Part shown: positions 12,684-25,229 of the stretch, one piece after another | Position numbering within the stretch: position 1 is the stretch's first letter | Layout of the letters: every line of letters begins with the position of its first letter | DNA from: Leptodontidium sp. MPI-SDFR-AT-0119 | Lineage: Eukaryota; Ascomycota; Leotiomycetes; Helotiales; Leptodontidiaceae | Reading direction: 5' to 3' | Length of the DNA stretch: 64,000 nt | NCBI GenBank assembly: GCA_020726505.1 | Contig: JAHLEZ010000030.1 | Location: 620,001-684,000 of the forward strand | Made by a program: the position numbers and the translations under genes | The notes under the pieces: generated by a model | Databases searched by the model: none | What the model was told of the DNA's origin: nothing | The model's input: only the letters and a program-made list of their open reading frames with translations

Positions 12684-13457
12684 TATGGGAGATGACAATT
12701 AAAAATGTGTCACGGAGATGGCAAGTACTTGTGTGGGGTGGGGGCGGATTGAAAGGCGATAAACTTGTTGCGACACTCATTTCAAAGAATTTTGGTCATT
12801 AGATCACAAGAAAACTTCTAGGTAGTATCATAGGGATAATTACACACTTTCTGGTCCGCAGACCAGTATTTGAATACCAGATCGGCTCCAAAACATTTTC
12901 TCTACTGAGAGATCTGTGTTTGTCAAAATATCACTTCGGTAACGAGTTTTAGAAGCAGCTCAATTTTTTTGCTGGGATTTGCCCTGGATCTTGGAGGATG
13001 ATAGGCTGAATCCAAACGTAGAAGGCGGTCTCTAGATTGGGGTTGTTCATCCTACGTGTTACGTGAATTCTTGATTTCGCCAGTAGCTCCGACTCTGGTT
13101 CCGAGTCTTCGCTGATATATGAAACGTACTAGCCACAACAACAATTGCTGCATTTGATGAAAAATTTAAGCATACAAGAGCTGCTGTGATATCTATCTGC
13201 AGATCATATGCCAATGCTTAGTTTGTTTCCTTTAAACTTTAATCTCCTCGAACTTGAAAAGACACACCAAATTGCATTCCCTTTACGTGGTAAACCGCGT
13301 ATGAATCGGACGATAAGTAAGTTAATTTTTGCTATGAATTACGAAAAAGAGGTCAAAAAGAAATCATGAAAAGTTCTACTAATGTAAGGAAACTCCCCAT
13401 CTACTTCCTCTATAGCGTCACTGATTCTAGCTGTAAGACTAAATTCCTTGAGCGGAA
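12684..13457. other. Region between two convergent secreted-protein genes
   Basis: No coding frame, RNA gene or repeat is recognisable. It holds the 3' ends of both flanking genes and is moderately AT-rich toward 13100-13450. Confidence 0.45.
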
Positions 13458-14766
13458 TCAAATCGAGGGAAATTTTCTAAAATTGCAAAAGGTCAGCATT
13501 GTTTCCTAATTCACGACTCTTATCTCATGATTTTCGACTTACTCATAGATAACCATGCGTTCCTGGCCATCTTGCTGGCAATTGAGCAGACTCGGGTTGA
13601 AGGAGCTCTCAGACCAAGAGCAGAAAGTTCCGCCTCCAGGAGCGTAGAAAGACGCCGACCAAAGCTTGCACTTTGGGTTTGCTGAAAGCTGTTAGTAAGA
13701 CTAATTTAATGTATTAGGTCGATGGGTGGGTTATTAGACTACCTGAACAAAATTGCTCGCATCTCCGCTTGCTCTCATCAAACCCGCCCTGGTTCGCATC
13801 GCTATTGGAGATCGCATTATAAAGGCAGTTGTTTGGGCCGGGGCCGCTTATAAGCTCGTAGTGTACTAATGCTGTGTCGGTTTGAATCGCGTTGATTGTT
13901 GTGGTCGTGGACGTTCCCTGGGTAGAGGTCTCGACAGTAGTGATTGTTTTTGAATCAGTGAAGCTTTTGGTTGCCCAAACTGTCATCAGCGTCGATGCTG
14001 TTTCTTTGACCGTGGAGCTTTGCCTATCAAAAGTCCTATCAGCTCAGGCTCGTACTTGATGCTTGATAAATAGCCTGAGCACGAAGGGTATGAGAGATCT
14101 CTATCTCCGATTTGAGATTTTTTACTCACGTTGCAGTCACAGTAACAGTTAATGTTGGAGTCGCAGCGGTGATTGTAGTTCTGGTAGCACCAATGCAAGA
14201 GCAAGCACTAGAGTACTTAACAGCACCAGAACATGGAGAAGCGTAGGCTGGAATGGCGGTAGGAACAGAAGTTTGTTGTCGCTTGGCGATATTAGTCAAG
14301 TACTCCACGGAGGTGACTGTCTCTGTTCCAGTGACTGTAGTCTGGCTGACGACATAGGTCTCAAAGGCAATCGTTGTCTGGGAAACAGTGTCCGTTTCGG
14401 TGAAATACTCGGTCTTGGTAGCGGACTCGATTGGGACGATCGTCTCCACAAAACTCTTGGTCACTGTTGCTGTAGCAGTGACAGTACTGTATGATATTAG
14501 TTAACAAGCGTTCATTGATAAGCAGCGGTCTGTACTTCAGGGACTCACACTGCTGATGGAGTGACAGTCTTCTGGAGAAAAGAGTTACAATCTGCAAGTG
14601 CTGGTCTAGTAGAGGTGTCTGCGAGCAAATTGTCAGCAATGCTGAGAATGTTGGGAAATTGATTTTTCTTACTTTGAATGGCCCTCAGGCAGTTGTTCTC
14701 ACTGCAATCCGTTGCGAGGGCGATTGGAAAGCTGAAAGCTACAGCCAATTTCGATGATAGACGCAT
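13458..14766 (-). CDS. Secreted Thr/Val-rich protein with flanking cysteine modules
   Basis: Six exons fit in phase: 14766-14673, 14618-14549, 14486-14130, 14023-13743, 13681-13543 and 13476-13458 (319 aa). The N terminus (MRLSSKLAVAFSFPIALA) is a signal peptide, followed by a short cysteine module (TDCSENNCLRAIQ, ADCNSF). Next comes a long Thr/Val/Ser repeat-like stretch (TVT, TET, TTV motifs), then a second cysteine module (NNCLYNAIS, RRCEQFC, NPKCKLWSASFYAPGGGTFC, LLNCQQDG). This order of a small DC..NC-LRA module, TVT-rich linker and C-terminal cysteine module is familiar among secreted fungal proteins of unknown role, probably cell-wall or extracellular. All donors and acceptors are GT-AG; intron 5 has CTTACTAACAGCTTTCAG. 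The last intron is less certain: if unspliced the protein ends at TAA 13539-13541. Confidence 0.85.
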
Positions 14767-17038
14767 TTTGAAACTGTTTTTTTTTTGACTGTGGAAGCAA
14801 TGCAAAGCAAGAGTATGCTGGATGTGAAGAAAACAATTTATCAAGAAGAATTCTCAAAGACTATATACTGAGCTTCATTCTCGAAGTTTCCGAACCTCTT
14901 TTTCCCAATATGGACAATTTCCAGTCCATACCTCTCATCATCGCCAAGATATTGCGGACTGCCCGAGACCTGCGAAGATGCCTCGTATCGACATATAGAA
15001 ATGGCTTCTGTCAAGGGCTGAATACTTGTAGCTGTACGGTATATTGTTTGGCCGTGCTCTGAGAAGATAATAGACAATTTTTCACTAAAGCCACACGTGG
15101 CCTATGGTGGGAAGCGTTTTTGGAACCCGAGGCATTGGAAAGCCAATCAATTAAGCCTGCAGTAACATCTGCGGAAGTATCTCCTCGGAACTCACAAGCC
15201 GGTACCTGTTTTTAAGTCTTAAGTTAGTATAAGCTTAATCTCAAGATACTGTCGAAGATCCTCTTGTCGGAAGGACCTTCTCAATCGGAGACCTGTGCAT
15301 CTGAAACGTATCTATTTAAAAATAAACACACTCCGTTGAAACAGACATATCCCCATCTTATATCCGAGAATCCGAACTTCAAAATACGGGATTAATATAG
15401 GACTGGCTGACCTGCAGATGAGTGCGGTCTCCTGCTCCTGGTTTGATTAAACCGACTTCACGTTTCTGCAAAAATCATTCGGTTTCCGTGGGACAATTCC
15501 ACATGGTGGGCGATGAAAAAGCTATTTATTGGACGACAACGTTATTTGCACTTGAGATTCCGAAACAAGGCGAGCTGAAGGCGGCGGGCTGGGAACGCCG
15601 GGTGGACACCAAGCAGAACGGATACGAGCCGTTCCCAATACGTCGGTCAAGAATGGGCTGTGTACTTGTACCTTGAGACATAAGACTCAGGATTAATTTT
15701 CCCTTTCGTTGATTTTGTTATTGTCTCTAGACGTCGTGAGAAATTGTTGCTTTTGCCTGAGTTGATCTGTATATTTATCCTCGGCTCAGGCATGCTCAAG
15801 AGCAGAGCCTGAGCACCATAATGTGGAACCCATTTTGGCCTCATACATGACTGAAATTTGCCCGGGTGCAGTTTCTGCTCTCCTGCCAGAGCTATTTTGG
15901 ATACAACTTGTCAATGAGAGCGTCAATTATCATGTGATTAAATACCGCGACTCCTGCTAAGGTCACGCCACAAAGGTTGAAACAGTCCACCATATTCTGA
16001 CGTGGGCGGTGCTCAGGCGGTCTAGTATCTTTCGATATACGAATATATCGCGCTAATCTGTTAAGCACCTATTCAACCTCTCTCCCCGTAAGAAGCTATA
16101 CTGAGCAGCAGGTACCCAAGAAAGAGAAAATTAATTCATGATACTATGAAATCGTGTCCAAGAAATTAATTCTGACAAATTGTGGCGTCTTCGACCCAGC
16201 TCTTCGCCATATTAGGGCAGTGCAGCCGAGATATCGTATGTTGATGCAAGCTACAATGTCCATGCCAGCTCGCTTATACAGGTTCAGCTTGACCTGAGAA
16301 TCAGCCTGCAGGAGGAGACTTCATCTTCAAGAAAAGGATGAAACTAGAGGGTCCCTTGTCTCTAGGATAGACCTCAGAAGACATCCCGGAACAGAGATTG
16401 TACTGTAATACTCATGGGCTAATGTTTGATTGCATGTCTTCAAGTAACGACCTATGGTAAGCAGCTAATTAACCCAAGAATGTTGAAAGATTGCCTCACA
16501 CAAGCAAAATTTCATCCCCCTACCCCTTCTTTTGTATCGCACTCATTCATTCCCTAGATTCGTACACCAATTCCCCTCGTTGCCTTGTCGTGTGCTTCTT
16601 CTGCGCATCCGTCACAGGATTCTCGATTCGGATTACGGCCCGCGCAACTTCCGGAGACTTGGACTTGCCGCAGGTAAGATGCGTATAGAGATAGTAAATT
16701 TAAAATACTCTTAGTCGTTAAAGAGACCTCTTCGACACTGAGATAGACTTGCTTAGGTGGTTTCATGGGTTAGTGTCGGGATGAAAGCACTTGAAGGAAC
16801 TGGTGAATATAGGGTAGATTTTAGGCTTCGGATGATAAAACAGCAGTAAAATAATGTGAATCGTACCTAGGGTAACGTGCACGCGCTACTATCGTGCTCT
16901 TAGCTCTATGGTTCTATTATATAAAGGACTGCCCCTACCCTACATATATCGTCCTTTTCTTTAAGCTTTAGTAATACAAAATCGATATTACTGGTGCTTC
17001 AACCTGCCCGCCTAGTAAGAATAACACTTAGAGACTAA
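14767..17038. other. Intergenic, no supported gene
   Basis: Frames at 14841-15077, 15422-15676 and 16554-16766 have no motif, and I could not extend them with plausible introns. The AT content rises toward 17000, where the RIP-like region begins. I cannot exclude decayed gene remnants. Confidence 0.45.
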
Positions 17039-17241
17039 CTAGCTGCATTCCTCGAGTAACGCTGCCTTATGAGATTGAATATGCGCTTTGTCTTTGCCAT
17101 TTGTGTCTTCCAATTGACGCAAGTTGTTGTTTGTATTCTCGTATCTAGCGACAATACTGTACGGATCTTCGGGGATTCTAGCAGCTGTCTCTTTTTGAAT
17201 GCTAGAGATATTCTCTGTGACCCGGTTTAGCAGTTGGAATT
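17039..17241 (-). pseudogene. Possible terminal exon of an unidentified gene
   Basis: The minus strand has a clean 67-codon frame with ordinary amino-acid composition (FQLLNRVTENISSIQKET, EDPYSIVARYENTNNNLRQL) ending at TAG 17039-17041. It is preceded by a plausible acceptor (GCTGATAACGTCCCATAG at 17242-17243). Upstream minus-strand sequence up to 17500 has stops in every frame and no convincing earlier exon. It is best read as a leftover exon of a decayed gene or an undetected multi-exon gene. Confidence 0.3.
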
Positions 17242-17806
17242 CTATGGGACGTTATCAGCTTATGTTAGTAAGTTGAAGTACTAACCAGTAATACTAGGAA
17301 GGAAAGATTCCGACCACATCCTGTCGTGCTCATTTAGCAATTAGCTATGATCGTTTATCTTGGCTTCTAAGACGATTGCCTTCGTTACACTCTTGAATTT
17401 CTTTTTTTATTTGATTATTCAACGCGTGCAAGGAACTTGCTGTTCCGCTGGATATTTTAATCGAAAGTCAAGACTATCCATGTCTGAAGCCAAGGTCGTA
17501 CAAACCCTGTTTCTGTATGGATAGCCATCAATCTTTCATCTTTGGCAGACAGGTTTGACTGTTTGGGCTAATATAATCATTTATGCTTACTAAAAGCTTG
17601 TGTTTAGTTCAAAATTGCTCTTATTAGCCTAGGATGTGAGATATTAAGTCTGGTTTGATAAACCAGGCAGACTAATAATTATAAGGCCTAATGTAGGAAT
17701 ATCATTAATGTGATAACTTTCAGCTTGATTCGAAGGGAGTTTAAGGCAAAGAAAACTAAAATTTATATTCATGAGCCAACATAAGATTACTAATCTCTCT
17801 ACAGCA

Positions 17807-18424
17807 AAAGTGTCTTTCCCGAATCAGCATTCTTTCTATCCTTCTTCATCGTCTTCGCCGTTCTGTTCTTGTGCACAGTCATCTTTACTCTTAATCTAAA
17901 AAAGATACTCCAAAGCCTCAAGATTCAGAAGATTATTCCAAGCGCACCTCCGTAAGGTAAGCTGCTACCTGGCCCATTGATGCTCCTGCGCCCTCTTCTG
18001 TGGATCATCATACCGCTATTAGCCTACATCAGCTCTTACTTGCACATTCTAAACCCTTACAACGGTGAAAAACTATCTCAGCTCTATAGATACACGGACC
18101 CCGTAACAAAGCAGCGGGATATCCTATTATAATTGGTGGCTGGGCTTCTCATCTATCTACTGCGCCGTCTCGTACTTCCAGAAATTTGTATGCTAATTGA
18201 TCAGTATCTTAGATATCAGTACAAAGAAAATATTATTTTTAGAGATGTTAACTATTACTCCATATAATTTGTTAAAATGTTATACGCAGAACGCTGATTC
18301 CGGTCTGGATTGCTGTAGCTGCTGGGATTGTTAGTTACCTCGTGGTTTTGGATATTCTTGTAGTACATCTGCTGACGGTTAGCGGATTAGTTTACTTGTT
18401 GTCTTTTAGCTGGTGGATTACTTG
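17807..18424 (+). pseudogene. Decayed multi-pass membrane protein gene
   Basis: After an acceptor-like ATTACTAATCTCTCTACAG, one plus frame reads KSVFPESAFFLSFFIVFAVL and then an amphipathic KK/Q stretch. It continues with further hydrophobic segments (GPLMLLRPLLWIIIPLLAYI, LVAGLLIYLLRRLVL and, after a disruption near 18200-18290, IPVWIAVAAGIVSYLVVLDI) ending near 18424. The frame is interrupted by TAA codons near 17952 and at 18130 and by the AT-rich stretch 18190-18290. The pattern suggests at least four transmembrane helices. The stops may be mutations, or some may lie in introns (GTAAGG at 17951 is donor-like). I do not recognise the family. Confidence 0.4.
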
Positions 18425-19141
18425 AAAGAAACTTAATATAATAAAGTGCAAGATAGAATTAAGGAGTAAGAAGAATATGATTTCAACAGCCTTGCTTGAT
18501 ATTCTTATAACAAGCTCGCAGTATAAAATGACAACGGGTACTAAAAGCTAGCTAGTTCAGTAATATATTTTCTTAGTAGGAACGAGCTAAAACCATCTCT
18601 TTAAAGGCCTTAATATAATTATCAATAAGACATGAAATGGACTCTGTGTGATCTGCATGCCTTATTACGATCGTCTTATCTCATGTCCACTGTCCAGTGT
18701 GGATAAGGCCGATTCGTATAGCGGGACGGTTTGTATACAGAGTAGATAATATTTTTAAACTCCTCTTAGTCGTGCATAAACCTCTTTTAACTTATAATAG
18801 ATATATACGCCCGAAAAAAGCGGTTTAAACGACCGCGTTATTGCTGTTAATCAAGGTTGTTTCGCTGTAGGCGTATCAAGTGTAAACCCATAAATATTTG
18901 GCAAAGAACACTCGTTTAAATAGCTTAAGAAAAAGGCCAAAATCGCTGACAGGTGAACATAAGTTAAATCACAGAAACCCGGAGATTGGCTCCGAATTCT
19001 GATTATAACGTTTAAATGTCGTAGACGAGGTTCATGACATTGAACTAGCCCCCTGTGAAAAATATTGCAGAAGTCATGACAGGCACTGCTTGACTTCTCG
19101 CGACTATCTCTTGCGCTATTAACACTAATACTATCGAAATC

Positions 19142-19507
19142 ATGGAATCAGGCGTCGCTTTACACGAGTATCTAAGTTAAATTCCTGCTTTTTTCTATTT
19201 AATTGTTAATTATCGTAACCTGTGCACCGACTGGGACTTTAAGCAAGCCTTGCAGATATTTGAAGCGGCGGCAGCGAGCAGGATGCATGGTAGATATTTC
19301 GAGATAGCCTAATACTAACCTTAACGCCTAGTAGCTAAAGCCACACTTCCAAATTACATTACGGACCCGCCTAATACACCAGCTACTGCGGCTGCAATAA
19401 ACACTCTACCAAATAGGATTATAAAAACTGAGCCAGCGCCGGGGGTGCTTGAAGAGAGGATCTGGGCAGAAGCGGCGGGTGAAGCTAGAGATGAAACCGT
19501 CGTTTAA
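19142..19507 (+). other. Possible small coding remnant with an intron
   Basis: Within the AT-rich tract one patch still looks coding. QALQIFEAAAASRMH is followed by a canonical-looking intron (GTAGAT...TACTAACCTTAACGCCTAG). The frame continues VAKATLPNYITDPPNTPATA to EERIWAEAAGEARDETVV and stops at TAA 19505-19507. An ATG at 19142 (MESGVALHEYLS) could be the first exon but needs another, weaker intron. No family is recognisable. This may be a remnant of a repeat-encoded gene. Confidence 0.25.
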
Positions 19508-20374
19508 GGCACTAGTGAACTTTCACCTGGAAAATATTAGTATTAGATTATCGTTATAAGTATGTGAAATTAATAAACTAAATGTCGTTAACGCTTAGGA
19601 TTAACGCTATTCCGGACTTTAAACTCAGCTTCTTTATTCCAGCGGTAATAATATATAATTACAGCGACATCCCGGATGAATTCTGCGTTTTAGCCGACGT
19701 CTCTATCGAATTACTTAGCGAAAGGATGTAAGTTTATATCGCGGTATTAGGTTTAATTATTAAGTAATCGTATCGGGCTAAGATAGCTAAGTTCGTGCCG
19801 CACTCTGTATATATAACCGTAACGCCGGCGGTTAAAGTCTATTAACGATTATTATCTTATAATACGCTTCGGCGTAACATACTGCGGTGTTTGAGCTTAT
19901 AAAACCGAACTCTCACCTTCCCGTAATACAAACTGTAAATACTTATTTATTTTATAATTTAAAATAATTAATAAGAGTCGTAATTAACGAAAGTTGCAAA
20001 TAAGAGAAAAAGAAAGCTATTTCCTAAAACGATAACTTAATAAAAAAACCCTGTTACAAATATACTTTCAGGCGAATATATATATTATGATTTTTACGAA
20101 TTTACGACTTTTGTCTTTTTCTTTTACTTTTTAATTATTATTCTGTTAAATTACTTACGACTTATTACTTTACGTATTTATTTAGAGTACTTGTTTTTCT
20201 TATTTCTTGTTTAAAAATACAATTACTCGAATTAACAAATATTATTACGAAAAAAGTCGGCGATATAAGATTAGAAATATATAAAAGAATAACTTTAAGA
20301 CTTACGATCGAAAGGAATATAAGATAATAAAATAAAAAAAAGAAATACAAAAGTTTGAAAAGCTAATTTCTTCG

Positions 20375-20376
<2 letters not shown>

Positions 20377-20414
<38 letters not shown>

Positions 20415-20463
20415 ATTATTATTATTAAAAAAAAAAGGGAGAGAGAGAAAGAAAGAGAGAGAG
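20377..20463. repeat. Compound microsatellite (TA)n-(TTA)n-An-(GA)n
   Basis: About 35 bp of alternating TA is followed by TTA triplets, a run of A and then GA repeats. It is a low-complexity compound repeat. Confidence 0.9.
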
Positions 20464-21647
20464 TTATAAAATCGTTTAAAGGTTTTTTAATTAAAAGTAA
20501 AACTATATCTATTATTACAAATTAAAATTTCTTTTATTTTTATAAGCGTAATTTAACTTTATATAAAGTGTTTTTAAATTTTATTAAGTATATTATATAA
20601 ATTTTAAATATGAAATTTCTTATATAATAATTTAAACTTTTTTAAGATTACTAATACTCTCTTTTAACTTTTATTAGTGTTTATATATACTTTAGTTATT
20701 AAATTTTATATTTAAATTTATTACAAGTAAAAAAGACTATTTTATTCTTTCTTATATTTTAAAGTAAAGATTTTAGATTAATATATTAAAGAAATTTTAA
20801 TTCTTTAATTATAACTAATAACTTTTAAACACTAAAATAAGTAAATTACTAATTACTAATACTCTTAAATATAATAAATAAAAAACTCACTTAAAGCGGC
20901 TAAGATAAAACCTTAGATTTAATAAGGTCAAGTCCGCCCGCGTACCGATTCCACTACTAATCGCGCACCGATTCCACCTTAAGCTTGACTAGCGTCCCTC
21001 TTATAACTTTTTTAAGCGAGATATACGTTATAAAGCCCGAAATTCGCTTATATTAACAAAAAAAGAATTTTGTAATTCGGATAATTTTTAAGAATTACTA
21101 AATCCGGGTTAGCGTCACGTACTAATTCCGCGAAAATTACCGGATTAACTTAACTTTCGAAGCCGAGCTCGGATTAGGCTAAAAACTATATTATTCGATT
21201 CGCCGTGAAATTCTATCTAAAATAGGCTTTTTAAAAATCCGCTAGCGTAGCGTTGATTTTACACGGTTTTCTCGTGGGGCCGGCCCGCATCCCCGCACCC
21301 GTCTTCGACGCCGTGCATCAGAAGCCCTAACTTATATAAACTTATAAGAATTAGCGCGTTCGAGAGCCCTAACTCGTACAATTCTAACGATATTTTTTTG
21401 ACTCAATTCGGATTAGTAGAAATAAAGTTAATCCGCGCTCCGCGCACCGATTCCGCCGCGTGCCCCTTTAAAGTACGAGGAGAGCTAGACTATATATTAC
21501 GGAACCCCACCGAATGTCCACCGAAACTAGTCCGGCTAGGCTCTGACCCCTGACTTTAACCCGCACCCCCTTTTCAGACCGAAGTATACTTATATAAGGA
21601 CCTGTGGACCAACAACCATCATAGCTTTTATAAGTCTAAATAAAATA

Positions 21648-22011
21648 AAAAAGTTAAGCTATTATAAGTGTTTACTTACTAAAACACTTATTACGACTTT
21701 ACTTAATTATAAGATATTTTTTAACTTTTTATTATATAAGCCGATTTTTATAATTTTTTAATAAAACTACTCGCTTTAATAGCCTTTATAAGTGTACTTA
21801 AGAAACTTATATAAAATTATTAATAAAATAAAAAATCAATCTACTGTAAGTATTTACTTACTAAGACACGTACTTTAACTTTACTTAACCCTAAAACATT
21901 TTCTAACTTTTTATTACATAATTCGATTTTTATAATTCTTTAATATAATTACTCGTCTTAATAGCCTTTATAAGTGCACCTAAGAAACTTATATAAAATT
22001 ATTAACTTAAT
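21648..22011. repeat. Tandem duplication of a 182-bp unit
   Basis: The segment at about 21648-21829 recurs at about 21830-22011. Both carry TTTACTTACTAA, ACTTTTTATTA, CGATTTTTATAATT, TTAATAGCCTTTATAAGTG and AAGAAACTTATATAAAATTA in the same order at a constant offset of 182. Differences are mostly C/T and G/A, as expected after RIP of a tandem duplicate. Confidence 0.8.
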
Positions 22012-22559
22012 TAAAATCGGGCGCAGGTCCTTGTTTTTAGCGCTAAGGCGCTTGCGGCAACCCCCTGTTTTCGACGCCAAGGCCTTGGAGCGACCCTGCT
22101 CCACGGCAAAATCTCAAGGCTTATAATATTAGGACCCTATTCTTAGATCGAGAATAAACTTACGTATAGTTACTATAGTTATTATTATTATTATAAGAAA
22201 GTTGCCACGGAAAAATCGCCCCTTTATATATAAAGCCTCCTTAGCGCCTAACCAGCGTTAGGCAGTAACTTCTTAACTAGAGCCTAACTGAATTCACCTC
22301 TTATAGAAACTAAGTTACTAAGGTTTAGTTTCACCGGCGATTTACAGAAGCTTTACTAGAGAACCTCATTTTTATACGCTTACTACTAAGGGCAGTAGAA
22401 TATAGAGGGGAGATATTATAATAGCCTATACTAAATGCGGCTTTATTTCTTATACTAAATACGGCCTCATTCTTTACTTATAAATAGAAGAGTCATATTC
22501 CTTTAGGTTCTTTATCTCTTTAGTATATAGTTAGCTCCCTTTAAAGAAGAGTCTACCTT

Positions 22560-23600
22560 CTTTAGTAATTAGTCTTTTATTACTAAAACCTCTCTAGCTG
22601 ATCACTAGAGAACCTCTATCGTATCTCGTTACTTCAGTGAAACTAATGATCATTACAGGCGGCCAATCTATTACATCTATCCTGTTCTCTATAAACTAAT
22701 CCCGAACCTTATGAGCCTTATAAATAGGGGCATTATCTTATATAAAGATAGAATCGTGTTCGAGGATCGTAAGAAGGTATTCGTTTAATACTTCGATGTA
22801 CACTTTAGCTGTAACGCCCCCCCTCTTCGCATTTTAGTCCCCTTCCATCACTACTAAATCGGCTCGACACCCGAAGCCAAAACATGCCCAAAACATTTGT
22901 GTTCGACCTTTAGGAGGTTTCGTTTGTATTGCCCAAAGTTCGAGTACCTGGCCTTTACATACCGTTAGCAATTGATCTTACAAGGAAAGACAAAAAGGAG
23001 GGGAAAATTACCCCGCGTTCGATATACCCACTCGATAGCACCCCCTTTACCACGTTCGATAGAGCACTCGTCTGACAACCGAAGACGTTTCCAAAAGTCA
23101 ATTGACTTCCCATCGTACTTTTCTGCCCATATACGCCTTTGTCGAGCATAATCTTCGGTCAAAAAAGGCCGTACTTTACACCTCCACTTCTATATGCCCG
23201 ATTTGAGGAGGTATCGATAAACGGTCTTCTTCGAGGCGTGAGGAACGGTCGATTTGAAAAGCTGTTAGGCAGTAATCTTCGGATTTACCACGATAGCACG
23301 TCGTATAGCGCGATAGTCGCTAGGAGTGAGTATTAAGGGTGCACCTTTCCGAGGCGTAGAGTGTCAGGAAACTTGATTCGGGGCGCGATTAACGATACTT
23401 CGGCAAGTCGTATCTCCGAGGCCTTCTATACGCGCAATAACTGGAAACGGTATGCCATGATCACGAGCAGATACTACTCGAGATCTTTGATTAGGAGAGA
23501 CTTCCCCTAAAGGTTTGCGTGGAGCTAGTTGGTAAGTCGCGCTCGCGTAAAAACGCGCTTTTAAGGTTTCCCACTCAGACTTGTGGCCACACACTGTAAG
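22560..23600 (-). mobile_element. Broken Tc1/mariner-type transposon
   Basis: The minus strand encodes, in order, an N-terminal helix-turn-helix-like stretch (23364-23594, SPNQRSRVVSARDHGIPFPV), a first catalytic block (DFWKRLRLSDECSIERGKGG, about 23040-23110), a middle block (LELWAIQTKPPKGRTQMFWA) and the second catalytic block, D-S-I-F-I-stop-DNAPIYKAHKVRD, near 22700-22750. The order of SDE, then DNAP, then a WPP remnant near 22660 is that of Tc1/mariner DDE transposases. Stops such as the TAA before DNAP could derive from CAA, and the frame shifts several times. The C-terminal end after WPP is lost. I could not fix the terminal inverted repeats, so the element limits are approximate. Confidence 0.75.
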
Positions 23601-23824
23601 TGAGCCTGAATATAGCCTAAACGCATAGACTTATTTGATAGGCTCGTAAGCGAGCGCATAGGTCACCTGCTGGCGCCACCACAGTCCGAACTCCGACGAT
23701 ATTAAGTCAACCCCCCCCGCAGAGACGGTGGCTCTCTCAAACTTTTTGTATCATTTAAGACGACTAAAGGTGGAACTCGGTATCAACATCTCTCATAGTC
23801 CAAAGCAACATCCTCTCTGACAAT

Positions 23825-25229
23825 ATGGCTGCTGAAGTTTTGCCGTACTCGTACGCAGAAGAATGGCTTCAGGTATGGACGTTATGATGCCGATCAATTC
23901 CATCCTCCCTATCCCATCTATGATAACCATGCTTGAGTCCTGTCCTTGACCAGAGAGGCTAACCTTCCTTCGTGGTCCAGTTCGAGCAGCTGACCGGCGG
24001 CCGCTTCAACCTCACGGGCGATATCCCCTCCATCCGCGCCCAGTTCCTCGGGCTATTCGACAACATGAAAGCCATGCTCCCTCTACCAAACAACGCAGTT
24101 TCAAAAATTGACCTCCAGCTACCAGATGGTGACTTAAGGGTCCGAATCTACTATCCCACAGTGAAAAGTGAAGTTTTGTTGCCGATTGGGTTATAGTAGG
24201 TATCCATCCTTCTACAAGTCAGAAAGATCGAAGAGGGGCGTAATTACTTAGTCGCTCACCTCGAGTAGCTTGCATAGCGGCGGCTGGGTGGCTGGCGGAG
24301 TCGATTATGAAGACCGTGCGTCACGGTTCAGCCAATATCTCATTTATCGCCGTCAATGCTCCTACGCCATAAGGTGGCACAAGGTAGCATGGATAGAGTT
24401 TTAAATATTGCTGACGCAGGTCCAAGATATTTGTTGCTACCTCTCACAACACACCCCTACCGTTCTCGTCTGCCCCGAATACCGGCTTGCTCCCGAGCAC
24501 CCTTTCCCCGCCGGCCTCAATGATTGCATCCAGGCCTTCCAATGGGTTGGTTCTATCCCCTATAATTTGTATTTCCCTATAGCCGGTCTCATTACTCCGT
24601 TTCCAGATGACTCAAAATGCATCCACTTACTCCGCCTCCCCCGCACTGGCCTACACAATCGGCGGCTCCGCAGGTGGGAACCTCGCCCTCGCAACTGCGC
24701 TGAAGCTGTCTTCCATCCCAGGCTCTTCGGCTCCAAAGGCAGTCTTGGCGTCCTGCACCAGTTCTTGTGAGCCGTCTGCTATCCCTGATAAATACCGGGA
24801 AGCGTGGCATCCGGAACTGTTTCTTGACTCCGCATTTTTAGATCGGGCCTGTATGCAGACTTGCTTTGGTAGGCCGTTTTCGATTTCTGACCTCCAAGTG
24901 GAGTGTGCAGCGATTAGTATTGTATTGGTTTTACTAACTTTGAAATAGAAGCCTATGGCGCCCCGCCTACAGACCCGCTTTTCTCCGTGCTCCTTCACCC
25001 ACACCTGGGGAAGCTGCCGCGGACGTATCTGGTTGCATGCGGGAAGGATCCAACGCACGATGAGCTTTTGATGCTGAGGGATGAGATGGAGGCCCAGGGG
25101 GCTCAGGTGGAATTGAAAGTTTATGAAGGGTATCCTCATTTCTTCTTTATTGTGCCCACGTTGAAGGCTAGCACAGAATACCTAGATATTCTTGCACGGA
25201 AGATACAGGAGTTAGTCCTAGAGTCTTAA
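23825..25229 (+). CDS. Alpha/beta-hydrolase (HSL/esterase type), six exons
   Basis: Exons 23825-23872, 23981-24195, 24269-24315, 24427-24545, 24607-24868 and 24949-25229 join in phase into 323 aa, a normal length for hormone-sensitive-lipase-like fungal esterases. The oxyanion-hole motif reads LHSGGW (89-94), followed by YED, then CPEYRLAPEHPFPA, then the nucleophile elbow GGSAGGNLA with Ser164. The rest of the triad is Asp264 (GKDPTHDE) and His294 (GYPHFFF). It should hydrolyse a carboxylic ester; the substrate is unknown. There is no signal peptide, so it is probably cytosolic. The apparent TAG after GGGTTA at 24194 is removed by a GTAGGT intron. The acceptor at 24426 and the donor at 24546 are less certain. 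It is convergent with the LaeA-like gene about 290 bp away. Confidence 0.9.

Larger units (their letters stand above)
18430..22140. repeat. AT-rich, RIP-type repeat-derived DNA
   Basis: Long stretches consist of TA-rich words with stops in all frames and patches of leftover GC (21270-21330, 22018-22115). This is the usual look of RIP-mutated repeats in ascomycetes. The phrase GCGCACCGATTCC recurs near 20968 and 21437, with a close variant at 20942. No transposase domain can be read. Embedded structures are listed separately: a microsatellite at about 20377-20463 and a tandem duplication at 21648-22011. Confidence 0.6.

Noticed and set aside
22326..22650. Possible MITE with TAGTTTCAC ends inside the mariner remnant
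   Set aside because: The inverted repeats match over only about nine bases and no target duplication is clear, so it falls short of a feature.
24191..24198. Premature TAG codons in the alpha/beta-hydrolase
   Set aside because: A GTAGGT donor at 24196 removes them and restores the LHSGGW motif in phase, so the gene is not broken there.
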